NCBI RefSeq assembly: GCF_014646215.1
Contig: NZ_BMNA01000001.1
Coordinates: 450,183 to 514,182 of the forward strand
DNA length: 64,000 bases
Reading direction: 5' to 3'
Source of the DNA: Nakamurella endophytica
Lineage (GTDB): Bacteria > Actinomycetota > Actinomycetes > Mycobacteriales > Nakamurellaceae
A program made the position numbers and the translations under genes. The notes beneath the pieces were generated by a model. The model made no database searches. It was not told where the DNA came from and saw only the letters and a program-made list of their open reading frames with translations. The stretch's first letter is position 1, and each line of letters begins with the position of its first letter. Positions 9,595-18,588 of the stretch are shown here, one piece after another.

Positions 9595-10548
9595 TCAGCC
9601 ACCACCCACCCGCTCCAGCAGCGCCTGCACCTCGGCGGTCGTCGGCATGGCGGTCGAGCACTCCCGGCGACCGGCGACGATCGCGCCGGCGGCGTTGGCG
9701 AAGCGCAGCACCTCCGCCAGCGGCCGGCCCTGCAGCAGGCCGTGGCACAGCGCGCCGCCGAAGCCGTCGCCGGCACCCAGCCCGTTGACGACCGTCACCG
9801 GGGTCGGCGGCACCTCCACCACCTCGTCGCGGGTGACGCCCAGTACCCCGCGCGGGCCCAGCTTCACCACGGCCAGCTCCACCCCGGCGTCCAGCAGCGC
9901 CCGCCCCGCGCGCAGCGGATCGGTCTCGCCGACGGCGATCTCACACTCCTCCCGGTTGCCCACCGCCACCGTGACGTGCGGCAGGGCATCCCGGACGGCC
10001 GCCGTCGCCGCGGCCGGGTCGGACCAGAACATCGGCCGGTAGTCCAGGTCGAGCACCGTCCAGCGCCGCCGTCCGCGCGCGCGCCAGGCCGCGTGGTGGG
10101 CGGACCGGCTGGGTTCCTCGGACAGGCCGGTCACCGTGGACCAGTAGACGCCGGCCTCCGCGATCGCCGCCAGGTCCAGCTCGTCGGCGTGGATCTGCAG
10201 GTCGGGAGCGGTGGGCAGCCGGTAGAACAGCAGCGGGAAGTGGTCCGGCGGGTACATCTCGCAGAAGGTCACCGGCGTCAGCAGTCCCGGCACGGCCGTC
10301 ACGAAACGGTCGTCCACGCCGAGGTCCTGCAGCGCGCGGTGCACGAAGCGGCCGAAGGCGTCCGGGCCGGTCCGGGTGACGACGGCCGACCGCAGGCCGT
10401 GCCGGGCGGCGGCCACGGCGACGTTGGTCGCGCTGCCGCCCAGGTACTTGCCGAAGGTCTCGACGTCCTCGAGACCCACGTTGTCCTGCAGCGGGTACAG
10501 GTCCACGCCGACGCGGCCGATGGTCAGGACGTCGAGACGGTCCGCCAC
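9595..10548 (-). CDS. iolC: 5-dehydro-2-deoxygluconokinase IolC (PfkB family)
   Basis: A 317-residue PfkB sugar kinase. It phosphorylates 2-deoxy-5-keto-gluconate in inositol breakdown. The N-terminus reads DVLTIGRVGVDLYPLQ, typical of IolC. The Gly-Gly substrate motif is in GKYLGGSATNVAVAAARHG and the catalytic-base/ATP motif in GLGAGDGFGGALCHG. GTG at 10548 with GGGAG about 9 nt upstream. It is the first gene of the leftward operon, and the promoter and operator lie in the 190-base divergent gap to the GntR gene. Confidence 0.9.
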   Translation of the reverse strand: MADRLDVLTIGRVGVDLYPLQDNVGLEDVETFGKYLGGSATNVAVAAARHGLRSAVVTRTGPDAFGRFVHRALQDLGVDDRFVTAVPGLLTPVTFCEMYPPDHFPLLFYRLPTAPDLQIHADELDLAAIAEAGVYWSTVTGLSEEPSRSAHHAAWRARGRRRWTVLDLDYRPMFWSDPAAATAAVRDALPHVTVAVGNREECEIAVGETDPLRAGRALLDAGVELAVVKLGPRGVLGVTRDEVVEVPPTPVTVVNGLGAGDGFGGALCHGLLQGRPLAEVLRFANAAGAIVAGRRECSTAMPTTAEVQALLERVGGG

Positions 10549-10629
10549 GCGCCACCACTCCCGTCCGCCCGACCGGGCGCCGGCCGGCCGGGCCCTCGCC
10601 GGCGTCCGGACGCCGGCGTGGGTGGGCCA

Positions 10630-10658
10630 AGGCTGTCGCACGCCACCTGCGGTGTCAA
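10630..10658 (-). promoter_or_regulatory. Promoter of the iolC operon
   Basis: Minus strand: TTGACA (10658-10653), 17-nt spacer, CAGCCT (10635-10630). The -35 is perfect; the -10 is weak, as at iolE. Confidence 0.55.
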
Positions 10659-10659
10659 C

Positions 10660-10675
10660 GTATGTCCTGACATAC
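10660..10675. promoter_or_regulatory. GntR-type operator in the iolC/regulator gap
   Basis: Perfect palindrome GTATGTC-CT-GACATAC. It is 1 nt upstream of the iolC -35 box and 7 bases before the regulator's own -35 box, so one site could control both directions. A near-identical copy lies at iolE (4371-4386). Confidence 0.7.
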
Positions 10676-10681
10676 CGATGA

Positions 10682-10711
10682 TTGATCGTCCTGACCGGTG
10701 CTCGGTACGCT
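10682..10711 (+). promoter_or_regulatory. Promoter of the GntR regulator gene
   Basis: TTGATC (10682-10687), 18-nt spacer, TACGCT (10706-10711), about 25 bases before the start codon and next to the palindromic operator. This suggests autoregulation. Confidence 0.45.
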
Positions 10712-10738
10712 CCAGCCGGCGACCGGAGGGGCGGGGTG

Positions 10739-11476
10739 ATGGCGCAGGATTTCGGCGATCTCGACCGGTCCAGCCCGATGCCGCTCTACTTCCAGGTGTC
10801 CCAGCTCCTCGAGCGGGCGATCACCTCCGGCCGGCTCGGCCCGGGCGCCCGGCTGGACAACGAGATCAGCCTGGCCGACCAGTTCGGGCTGTCCCGGCCC
10901 ACCATGCGCCGCGCCATCCAGGAGCTCGTGGACAAGGGCCTGCTGGTCCGCAAGCGCGGGGTCGGCACGCAGGTGGTGCACGGCAAGGTCACCCGGCCCG
11001 TCGAGCTGACCAGCCTGTTCGACGACCTCAGCCGCGCCCACCAGGCGCCGGCCACCACGGTGCTGGTGCACGAGGTGGTGCCGGCCCGGGACGACGTCGC
11101 GGCCCGTCTCGACGTCCGGCCCGGCACCCGGGTGCTGCACCTGCGCCGGGTCCGCTGGGCGAACGGCGAGCCGCTGGCCGTGCTGGAGAACTACCTGCCG
11201 CAGGCGCTGGCCGACATCGACGCCGACGAGCTGGCCGCCCGCGGGCTGTACCAGGTCATGCGCGCGCGGGGCGTCCACTTCCGCGTGGCCCGGCAGCGGA
11301 TCGGTGCCCGCGCCGGCACCGTCGAGGAGTGCCGGCTGCTCGGCGAGCGGCGCGGGGCACCGCTGCTGACCATGGAGCGGGCCACCCACGACGACTCGGG
11401 CGCCACGGTCGAGTGGGGCGGGCACGTCTACCGGGCCAGCCAGTACTCGTTCGAGGTCACGCTCGTCGACCACTGA
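10739..11476 (+). CDS. GntR/UTRA-family regulator of the inositol genes
   Basis: A 245-residue HutC-type GntR protein. The winged helix covers ~residues 8-80 (PLYFQVSQLLERAI, RLDNEISLADQFGLSRPTMR, KGLLVRKRGVGTQV) and is followed by a UTRA effector domain (~95-235; TRVLHLRRVRWANGEPLAV, YSFEVTLVDH). The ATG at 10739 is preceded by GTG at 10736 and GGAGGGGC, so either could start. It is divergent from iolC, and two copies of its likely operator mark the iol promoters. Expected ligand is an inositol-pathway intermediate (inference). Actinobacterial inositol regulators are known in this family. Confidence 0.85.
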   Translation: MAQDFGDLDRSSPMPLYFQVSQLLERAITSGRLGPGARLDNEISLADQFGLSRPTMRRAIQELVDKGLLVRKRGVGTQVVHGKVTRPVELTSLFDDLSRAHQAPATTVLVHEVVPARDDVAARLDVRPGTRVLHLRRVRWANGEPLAVLENYLPQALADIDADELAARGLYQVMRARGVHFRVARQRIGARAGTVEECRLLGERRGAPLLTMERATHDDSGATVEWGGHVYRASQYSFEVTLVDH

Positions 11477-11504
11477 GCCGCCCGGCGCGGGTGCCCGAGG
11501 AGGT

Positions 11505-11534
11505 TTGGAGGCGTCCTCGCGGCCCGGGTAGAGT
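11505..11534 (+). promoter_or_regulatory. Promoter of rplY-pth
   Basis: TTGGAG (11505-11510), 18-nt spacer, TAGAGT (11529-11534), starting 28 bases after the GntR stop. It leaves a leader of about 155 bases before rplY; no ORF with a ribosome site was seen in it. Confidence 0.5.
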
Positions 11535-11696
11535 GGTCGGGTTGCCTCGGCGAGGGTGCGGATCCGCTGGCGGATCGCGCCGTGATCGACGCGGTGGGTC
11601 CCGACCTGCCCCGCTGTGGCGGCCGCCCCACCGCACGTCCCCCAGCGCAGGAGCCCCACCAGGGCTCCCGCTGCCCGTTCCCGAAGGAGCACCACC

Positions 11697-12377
11697 GTGT
11701 CCGAGTCCCCCGCCGTCCGCCTGGTGGCCGAGAAGCGCACCGAGTTCGGCAAGGGTGGAGCCCGCCGCACCCGCCGCGCCGGCAAGATCCCGGCCGTCCT
11801 CTACGGACACGGCAACGACCCCCGCCACCTGTCCCTGCCGGCGCGCGAGTTCGCCGCGGCCATCAAGCACGGCGCGAACACCGTGCTGACGCTGGTCCTG
11901 GACGACGGCGCCAGCGAGCTGGCGCTGGCCAAGTCCGTGGTGCGCCACCCGCTGCGCGACTACGTCGAGCACGTCGACCTGATCTCGGTCCGTCGCGGCG
12001 AGAAGGTCACCGTCGACGTCCCGGTGACCGTCGTGGGCGAGCCGGCCCCCGGCGCGCTCGTGCTCACCGAGACCAACACGCTGTCGGTCGAGGCCGACGC
12101 GCTGACCATCCCGGCCGCGCTGGAGGTCTCCGTCCAGGACCTCGCCGCGGGCACCCAGATCACCGCGGCCCAGGTGTCGCTGCCCGAGGGCGCGACGCTG
12201 CAGTCCGACGCGGAGCTGCTGGTCGTCGCGGTGCAGGCAGCCCCGACCGCCGAGGACATCGACGCGGAGATGGCCGAGGCGGAAGCCGAGGCCGGTGTCG
12301 AGCGCGACGAGCCCGAGAGCACCGAGGACACCGGGAACGCCGCCGGCGAGGGCAGCGACACCGTCGACGAGTCCTGA
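11697..12377 (+). CDS. rplY: 50S ribosomal protein L25/general stress protein Ctc
   Basis: A 226-residue long (Ctc/TL5) form of L25, which binds 5S rRNA. The N-terminal RNA-binding domain (~5-95) has [20 protein letters not shown] and AVLYGHG. The C-terminal domain (~96-185) contains [20 protein letters not shown]. An acidic tail of about 40 residues (Glu/Asp/Ala-rich) ends the protein. GTG start with GAAGGAGC 7 nt upstream. It is followed 17 bases later by pth, the usual actinobacterial pair; the glmU-prs genes usually upstream are replaced here by the inositol cluster. Confidence 0.95.
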   Translation: MSESPAVRLVAEKRTEFGKGGARRTRRAGKIPAVLYGHGNDPRHLSLPAREFAAAIKHGANTVLTLVLDDGASELALAKSVVRHPLRDYVEHVDLISVRRGEKVTVDVPVTVVGEPAPGALVLTETNTLSVEADALTIPAALEVSVQDLAAGTQITAAQVSLPEGATLQSDAELLVVAVQAAPTAEDIDAEMAEAEAEAGVERDEPESTEDTGNAAGEGSDTVDES

Positions 12378-12394
12378 CCGAGCGGTCGGCAGCC

Positions 12395-12955
12395 GTGCCG
12401 GCACTGGTCGTCGGCCTCGGCAACCCGGGGCCGCAGTACGCCGGCAACCGGCACAACATCGGCGCGATGGTGCTGGCCCGGCTCGCGGAGCGGGCCGGTG
12501 TCCGGCTCTCGCGCCACAAGGCCGGAGCGGACGCCGCCACCGGCCGGATCGGCGACCACGCGGTCGTGCTGGCCGTCCCGCGCTCGTTCATGAACGAGTC
12601 GGGACGGCCGGTCGCCGCGCTGGCGCGGTTCTACAAGGTGCCGCCCGCCGAGCTCGTCGTCGTGCACGACGAGCTCGACCTGCCGGCCGGCACCGTCCGG
12701 GTCAAGCAGGGCGGCGGCGAGGGCGGCCACAACGGCCTGCGGTCGATCTCCGCGGCCGTCGGCACCCGCGACTACCTGCGGGTCCGCTGCGGCATCGGCC
12801 GCCCGCCGGGCCGGATGGACCCCGCGGACTTCGTGCTCCGGGACTTCTCGGCCACCGAGCGCCGCGAGCTGCCGCTGCTGGTGGAAACCGCGGCGGACGC
12901 CGTCGCCTCGCTGCTGGAGGTCGGGCTGCTGGAGACGCAGAACCGGCTGCACTGA
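12395..12955 (+). CDS. pth: Peptidyl-tRNA hydrolase
   Basis: A 186-residue Pth. It frees tRNA from peptidyl-tRNA dropped by ribosomes. The catalytic His is in [11 protein letters not shown], with FMNESGRPV and [11 protein letters not shown] carrying the other active-site residues, then [13 protein letters not shown]. The GTG at 12395 starts directly at the conserved [11 protein letters not shown] strand; no clear ribosome site is seen, so coupling to rplY (17 bases upstream) is likely. Confidence 0.95.
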   Translation: MPALVVGLGNPGPQYAGNRHNIGAMVLARLAERAGVRLSRHKAGADAATGRIGDHAVVLAVPRSFMNESGRPVAALARFYKVPPAELVVVHDELDLPAGTVRVKQGGGEGGHNGLRSISAAVGTRDYLRVRCGIGRPPGRMDPADFVLRDFSATERRELPLLVETAADAVASLLEVGLLETQNRLH

Positions 12956-13051
12956 GCCGTCGTCGGAGCGGTCGGACGCCGCCGCCAGGGATCGTGGTCC
13001 CGGCGCCGGCGGTGGGTCGTAGAGCGCCGCCGACGGACGGCCCGCGGCTTC

Positions 13052-13840
13052 TCACATCGACGTCACCAGCCCACCGTCGATGATCACGTCGGTTCCGGTC
13101 ACGTTCCCCGCCCGAGGGCCGGCCAACACGACGACGAGGTGGGCCACCTCCTCGGGGCGGGTGAATCGGCCGGTGGCCGACCCCGAGACCGCCTGCGCCG
13201 CCACCGCGGTCGGGTCCAGCCCGGTGCTGGCGGCGAGGGTCTCGGCGACACCATCGGCACCGAGCCACAAGTCGGTCGCGACCGGTCCCGGACTGACTGT
13301 GTTCACCCGGACGCCCCGTGGCCCGACTTCCTTGGACAGCGCCTTGCTGAAGTTCACCAGCGCGGCCTTGGCGGCGCCGTAGTCGATCACTGTCGGATCC
13401 GGCAGGGTCGCGTTGACCGACGCAACGGTGACGATGGACGACGGGGCCCGGGCCAGCAGGTGCGGCAGCGCGGCTCGGGTCATCCGGACGGCGGAGAGGA
13501 AGTCGAGCTCGAACGCCCATCGGAAGTCGTCGTCGGAGACGTCGAGGAAGCCTGTCGGCCGCGGGCGGACGCCACCCACATTGTTCACCAGGATGTCCAG
13601 AGCGCCGAACGTTTCGAGCACACGCTGCACCAGCCGTTCGGCGCCCGGACCGGTGGACAGATCGCCCGGCACGGTCAGCACGGACCCGTCGGACGCGAGT
13701 GCCTTCAACGCCGGTGATTCCTCGCGTGCGCCGACGGCGACCCTGACCCCTTCGGCGACCAGTGCCTGGACGACGGCGAGGCCGATCCCCTTGCTACCGC
13801 CGGTGACCGCGGCGACCTTCCCGTCCATGCCGAGGTTCAT
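13052..13840 (-). CDS. Short-chain dehydrogenase/reductase
   Basis: A 262-residue classical SDR. The NAD(P)-binding motif is TGGSKGIGLAV near residue 13, followed by LVNNVGG and the catalytic tetrad region with Ser in VTVASVN and YGAAKAAL (Tyr-x3-Lys). The C-terminus ends GTDVIIDGGL as expected. The ATG at 13840 has GGGGGAG 5 nt upstream. Downstream of the alpha/beta-hydrolase gene on the same strand (109-base gap). Substrate unknown. The block with the hydrolase and LAL regulator looks accessory compared with the flanking housekeeping genes. Confidence 0.88.
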   Translation of the reverse strand: MNLGMDGKVAAVTGGSKGIGLAVVQALVAEGVRVAVGAREESPALKALASDGSVLTVPGDLSTGPGAERLVQRVLETFGALDILVNNVGGVRPRPTGFLDVSDDDFRWAFELDFLSAVRMTRAALPHLLARAPSSIVTVASVNATLPDPTVIDYGAAKAALVNFSKALSKEVGPRGVRVNTVSPGPVATDLWLGADGVAETLAASTGLDPTAVAAQAVSGSATGRFTRPEEVAHLVVVLAGPRAGNVTGTDVIIDGGLVTSM

Positions 13841-13949
13841 CGCGCTCCCCCGATCGCGGCGGCGATGAGGCCGGTGCGGCCCGACGTGCACGGGAACGCG
13901 TCCGAACCTCGGGGTCGCAGGCCGGACGGGGTCCGGTGGATGCCCACGG

Positions 13950-14819
13950 TCACGGCCGGACCCGGGAATCGGCGCCGTCGGTCCGGGACGCTGCGGCGGC
14001 GTCCGGGGAGTGGTCGGGCGAGCCGCCCAGGCCCTGCGTCGCCAGCCAGGACAGGCAGGCCTGCGCCACGTCCCGCCAACCGCGGTCGATCGTCAACGAG
14101 TGCGCACGGTCCGGGAACTCCAGGAGATCGGTCACCGCGTCGGAGTGTCGGTACTGCTTCAGCGTCGCCCGGGTCACCGCCTCCGGAACCGTGTTGTCCC
14201 GGCCGCCGGTGATCAACAGGAGTGGGCCGCGCCCGGAGTTGTCGGTGTCAACCTTCGCCGGTGAATGCGGATTGAAGTTGGCGGCTGCCGCTTCGAACAG
14301 GGGGCGGCCGGGTGCGGGGATGCCCCACCGATCGAACAGCGCGTCCGACTCATCCGCGCTGATGGCGTTGCCGAAGGCGAAGCGGAATTGTTCGGCGGTC
14401 AGGGAGACGGCCCGGTGCTTGTTCGCAGGGTTCCGGAACACCGGCAGCGTCGCCCGCAGCGCCGACAGCGGCAGCGGCAGGACGCCCTTAATCTGCGCGG
14501 CGTCGATGGCGACTGCAGCCGCGGCCAGATCGCGGCCGAGCAGCTTTTGCGCGATCATGCCGCCGAACGAGTGCCCCACCAGAACGGGCCGGGTGTCGAG
14601 CCTGCCGATGATCGCGGCGAAGTGGTCCACCACGTCGTCGATCCCGTGGTCGGCGATGCTCTCGGGGTTCTCGCGCGCTTCCTGGACGCTCTCGGGGTCA
14701 CCGGGCCATCCGGGCGCGGTCGCCGTGTAGCCGGCGTGCTCGAAGAGGTCGATCCACGGCGCCCACGAGGACGCGTGCAGCCACAGACCGTGGATGAACA
14801 GGACGGGTGTGGACGTCAT
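13950..14819 (-). CDS. Alpha/beta-hydrolase
   Basis: A 289-residue alpha/beta-hydrolase. The oxyanion motif is FIHGLWLHASSW, nucleophile Ser in LVGHSFGGMIAQ, acid Asp in ITGGRDNTVP and His in FPDRAHSLTI, so the triad is complete. ATG at 14819 with AAGGAG 10 nt upstream. It begins 110 bases after the LAL regulator and precedes the SDR gene, all leftward. No signal peptide. Similar proteins are annotated as esterases or haloalkane-type hydrolases; the substrate cannot be told. Confidence 0.85.
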   Translation of the reverse strand: MTSTPVLFIHGLWLHASSWAPWIDLFEHAGYTATAPGWPGDPESVQEARENPESIADHGIDDVVDHFAAIIGRLDTRPVLVGHSFGGMIAQKLLGRDLAAAAVAIDAAQIKGVLPLPLSALRATLPVFRNPANKHRAVSLTAEQFRFAFGNAISADESDALFDRWGIPAPGRPLFEAAAANFNPHSPAKVDTDNSGRGPLLLITGGRDNTVPEAVTRATLKQYRHSDAVTDLLEFPDRAHSLTIDRGWRDVAQACLSWLATQGLGGSPDHSPDAAAASRTDGADSRVRP

Positions 14820-14929
14820 GGCGGTCGACTCCTTGTCTCGCGGTGGCGGTGGTGCCCGGAGTCGACCACCGCCGGCACGTCCGTCGCACCGGGGATGCAC
14901 CCCAGCGTCGACTCGGCTGGGGTGTCGCG

Positions 14930-17776
14930 TCAGGTCGCGGCGGCGATCCCGAGCGCGCCGGCCAGCTGCCTGCGGGAAGTGACGTCGAGCTTCCGGAAGA
15001 TCTTGCTCAGGTGGTACTCGACGGTGGACGTGGTGACGAACAGCCGCGTGGCGATCTCGACGTTGGTGTGGCCCAGCGCCGCCAGTCGGGCCACCTGGCG
15101 TTCCTGAGGAGTCAGGTCGGTCGTCGCCGGTCCTGAGCGCCGGCGCGCACGCTCGCCCGTCGCCGCCAGCTCCCGTCTGGCCCGGTCCGCGAACAACGGC
15201 GCTCCCATGCTCGCGAATCGATCGAACGCGGCGCGGAGCTGTACCCGCGCGTCCGTCGGCCGGCGATCCCGGCGGAGCCACTCGCCGTACAGGAGCTGCG
15301 TGCGGGCCACCTCGGTCCGTTGCAGCGACCGACCCAGGTGCTCGGCTGCGCGGCGGAAGAGCGGCTCCGCGGTCGCGTCGTCGACCAGTAGAGCCCTGCT
15401 GCGCGCCAGGATGCCCAGTGCCCAATCGGTCCCCGACGCCCTGGCGCGCAGCTCCAGACGCGCCAGGGCGGCATCGGCCAGTGCGGGATGGCCCGCGCGG
15501 ACCGCCGCCTCCACCAGGTCGGGCAGGATGGTCGTGGACAACGGGGTGGCGTCGTCCTCGTACAGCGGCAGGGCGGAGGCTTCCGCGGCGTCGTAGCGCC
15601 CCAGACTCAATTCCAGCACGGTCAGGGCGTAGCGCACCACGTTGCCGTACGAGGTGCCGTGCGCGCGGGGGCCCGACGCCCCGAGGACGTCGGCCGCGAC
15701 AGCGCGGAGCTCGGCCTCGCGGCCCTGCCAGGCCAGCAGCTCGCTCCGCAGGGCGAACCCGTAGTCGGGCATGCCGATCGCGACGCTGATGTCGGACGCC
15801 TCGGCATGGCGGAGCTCGGCGGTCGCGAGATCGCCCTCGGCGATGTCGCAGCGCGTGTAGCGGCGCAGCGAGTTGTGCAACGAGCCGAGGTCACCGCGCC
15901 GGCGTTCGTCGGCAATCAGCTTCTGCAGGAGCCTCTTTCGGTGCACGTCGTCCCAGAGCTCCGCCGCGGCGAACGATCCCGGGATGGCCCAGGACAGATT
16001 GGTGTGGGACGGGAGTTCCGCGGTGCAGAGGGCCAGCAGCGCCGCGCGCAGGAGCGGAGCCGCCTGCTCGTGCCCGGCGGCGTGGCGGGTGGCCAGAGCT
16101 GCCATCAGCGTCTCCGTGACGGAAAGCTGCGCCGTCACGCCGCCGAGCGCGTCCAGCGCGGTCCGGGCGATGCCGACCACGGTCCAGTCGCGCTGCTCGT
16201 GATGGCCGATGATCCCGGTGACCAGCGCCTCGAAGAGGATCTCCCGCGCCGTGGACGGGGAGAGCGGGGCCGCCGTGGACGCAGCCTCGAGCAGCAGCAC
16301 CGGGACGGTCGCCAGCCGGCCGGAGGCGAACAGCAGGAACGCTTCCGCGCGCGCCGCCTCCGCCCGCAGCAGGGGTGACCGCAGATCGGGGCGGGACTCG
16401 AGCAGGCGCAGCCGAGCGGCCTGCAGGTCCCCGGCTCGCAGCTGCGCCTGGGCCGAGGCGAACAACCGGGCGGCCCGGGCTCCGGGATCCGACGACAGCG
16501 AGGCGGCCCGCAGCAGCAGCGCGGCGGCCGCGGTCCATCCGCCGCGCTGTCGGCCGCTGTCCGCCGCCGCCTCGAGCTCGGCGGCCACGTCGTCGTCCGG
16601 CCCGACGGCGGCCTCGGCCAGGTGCCACGCACGCCGGTCGCCGTCCCGGTCCGGATCGGTGGCCTCGGCCATGGCGGCGTGCGCTCGCCGACGCGCGGCC
16701 GGAGTGGCCCGGGAATACACGGCCGTGCGGATCAGCGGATGGCGGAACACCGGCTCGGGTCCGTCCGTCAGGATCTCCGCCGCCACGGCCGCGTCCGCGT
16801 CGGACGGGGTCAGCTGCCATGCCGCCGCAGCCCGCCACACCGCAGCGGGGTCGTTGGTGGGAGCGATGCTGATCAACAGCAGCAGGCTTCGGGTGGCGGT
16901 GGGCAGGTCCCGAATCCGTGACAGGAACAGCGATTCCAGCCTGGACCCGAGGGGAAGTCCTGCCGGGAGCGGCATCCGGCCGGCCAGTTGGTCGGCGCTG
17001 AGACCGTCGACGACCTCAGACAGAGCCAGCGGATTGCCGCCGGTGTCGGCGACGATCCGCTGTCCGACGCGCGGGTCCAGGCGCCTTCCTGCCAACCGCG
17101 ACGCGACCAACCGTCCGGCGTCCACGTCGGGCAGGCCTCCGATCCGGAGGGTGTGGAAGGCGCCGAGTCCCACGGCCGGGTCCGGCTCGCCCCGCAGCGC
17201 CAGGAGCACGCCGATGCCGTCCATCTGCAGCCGCCTGCAGACGAAGGCCACCGCTTCGAGCGACTCCCGGTCGAGCCACTGGCCGTCGTCGACGACACAC
17301 AGCACGGGACCGGCAGCTGCCACGCCGTTGAGCAAGGTCAAAGCGGCCAGGCCGATCAGGAAGCGGTCCGGCGGGTCACCCGCCCGCAACCCGAACGCAG
17401 TGGTCAATGCTTCCTGTTGCGGTTCCGGGAGTTCGTCCACCCGATCGAGGTACGGCAGGAGCAGCTGGTGCAGCCCGGCGAAGCCGAGCCGGCTCTCGGA
17501 TTCGACGCCGACGGCCGTTGCCACGTGAAATCCGCCGGCCGACACCGCGGCGTAGTGCAGCAACTCCGTCTTGCCGATCCCGGGCTCTCCGATGAGCACG
17601 AGCGTCCCGCTGACGCCGTCGCGGACGGCGGATATCAGCTGGTCGATGGCCGCCTTCTCGACGTCCCGACCGATGATCCGGCTGCCGGCGGACGGGCGGC
17701 CGAGGCCCGCCGGTGCCCGCTGCTGCGCCGCCGTCGCCGTATCGAGAGCCGATGAGCGGCTGTGCGGCCGGTCCAC
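14930..17776 (-). CDS. LuxR-family (LAL type) ATP-binding transcriptional regulator
   Basis: A 948-residue large ATP-binding LuxR regulator. The Walker A motif is in LIGEPGIGKTELL (~residue 65) and Walker B in LCVVDDGQWLD. The middle ~500 residues are Ala/Leu-rich helical (TPR-like) repeats. The C-terminal LuxR HTH (LTPQERQVARLAALGHT to VEYHLSKIFRKLDV) covers the last ~60 residues. The GTG at 17776 is supported by TACCCT exactly 7 nt upstream and the absence of a ribosome site, indicating a leaderless mRNA. It probably activates the downstream hydrolase-SDR genes in response to an unknown ligand. Confidence 0.88.
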   Translation of the reverse strand: MDRPHSRSSALDTATAAQQRAPAGLGRPSAGSRIIGRDVEKAAIDQLISAVRDGVSGTLVLIGEPGIGKTELLHYAAVSAGGFHVATAVGVESESRLGFAGLHQLLLPYLDRVDELPEPQQEALTTAFGLRAGDPPDRFLIGLAALTLLNGVAAAGPVLCVVDDGQWLDRESLEAVAFVCRRLQMDGIGVLLALRGEPDPAVGLGAFHTLRIGGLPDVDAGRLVASRLAGRRLDPRVGQRIVADTGGNPLALSEVVDGLSADQLAGRMPLPAGLPLGSRLESLFLSRIRDLPTATRSLLLLISIAPTNDPAAVWRAAAAWQLTPSDADAAVAAEILTDGPEPVFRHPLIRTAVYSRATPAARRRAHAAMAEATDPDRDGDRRAWHLAEAAVGPDDDVAAELEAAADSGRQRGGWTAAAALLLRAASLSSDPGARAARLFASAQAQLRAGDLQAARLRLLESRPDLRSPLLRAEAARAEAFLLFASGRLATVPVLLLEAASTAAPLSPSTAREILFEALVTGIIGHHEQRDWTVVGIARTALDALGGVTAQLSVTETLMAALATRHAAGHEQAAPLLRAALLALCTAELPSHTNLSWAIPGSFAAAELWDDVHRKRLLQKLIADERRRGDLGSLHNSLRRYTRCDIAEGDLATAELRHAEASDISVAIGMPDYGFALRSELLAWQGREAELRAVAADVLGASGPRAHGTSYGNVVRYALTVLELSLGRYDAAEASALPLYEDDATPLSTTILPDLVEAAVRAGHPALADAALARLELRARASGTDWALGILARSRALLVDDATAEPLFRRAAEHLGRSLQRTEVARTQLLYGEWLRRDRRPTDARVQLRAAFDRFASMGAPLFADRARRELAATGERARRRSGPATTDLTPQERQVARLAALGHTNVEIATRLFVTTSTVEYHLSKIFRKLDVTSRRQLAGALGIAAAT

Positions 17777-17783
17777 GGGCCGG

Positions 17784-17789
17784 AGGGTA
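17784..17789 (-). promoter_or_regulatory. -10 box of leaderless LAL regulator gene
   Basis: TACCCT on the minus strand, 7 nt before the GTG at 17776. No Shine-Dalgarno between them. Confidence 0.45.
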
Positions 17790-17907
17790 TCGCCGCAGAT
17801 GCGACCACACCGACCGACGGCGACCTCCCGCGTGGGCGGCCACCGGAGCCCGGACCTGCATCCGCGCGGACCGGTACGGCAGATCCTCGGCCCGCCGGCC
17901 GGTCCGG

Positions 17908-18492
17908 TCAGCGCGGCGCGGTCTTCTGCCAGGCCGTGTAGCGACCCTCCACTCCGGACCACACGTCCGCCGGCACCAGGGCCTTGCTCTGCTCCTCGAG
18001 CCGGTCGAGCAGCGCGCGGGTGGCGTCGTTGCCGCCGAGCTTGCCCTGCCAGCGGGTGCCGTCCGCGAGAACCATCTTGTAGCTGCCGGTCGAGCCGCCG
18101 GCCAGGTAGTCGTCGTCGGTGTCCGTGCCGCCGGAGACCTCGCCGGCCATCGCCGACCGGTACCCGGCCGCGCGCGCGGCGTCCACGGTGAACGGAGCCG
18201 ACCACGACGGTGCGCCCCTGCCGTCGGCGCGGAAGGTCAGCGTGCCCGCGGTGCCCTGCAGGGTCACCACCCAGGAGTGGCTGTACGGTGGCGGCAGCGC
18301 GCCGGTGTTCCACCGGAACGTCGTCGTGGCTCCGTCGACGGCCGCTGCGGCGGCACTCGACGGTCCGGACGACGGCGAGGTCGCGGAGCCGCCGGTGTCG
18401 ACCGGCCGGGCCAGGCCACCCGTGCCGGTGGCGCAGGCCGACAACACCACCGCCGCGCACACCGCGGGAACGAACCGCCAGATCCTGCCCAT
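17908..18492 (-). CDS. Putative lipoprotein of unknown function
   Basis: 194 residues. The N-terminus is a lipoprotein signal (RFVPAVCAAVVLSAC, lipobox LSAC), then a Ser/Ala/Gly-rich spacer to ~55. The globular part has a beta-rich start (TTTFRWNTGALPPPYSHSW) and ends in VEGRYTAWQKT. ATG at 18492 with GGAGGAG upstream; a GTG one codon earlier is possible. No family recognised. It sits between the LAL regulator and the acyl ligase, on the same strand as both. Confidence 0.75.
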   Translation of the reverse strand: MGRIWRFVPAVCAAVVLSACATGTGGLARPVDTGGSATSPSSGPSSAAAAAVDGATTTFRWNTGALPPPYSHSWVVTLQGTAGTLTFRADGRGAPSWSAPFTVDAARAAGYRSAMAGEVSGGTDTDDDYLAGGSTGSYKMVLADGTRWQGKLGGNDATRALLDRLEEQSKALVPADVWSGVEGRYTAWQKTAPR

Positions 18493-18588
18493 CACCGTCT
18501 CCTCCCGGCCGCCAGTGGCGGTTGGACGGCCGACTGGCGCCCGCCGTTCCGCCGCACCGGCGGCGGCGCCGGAGCCCGCCGATCCGGG

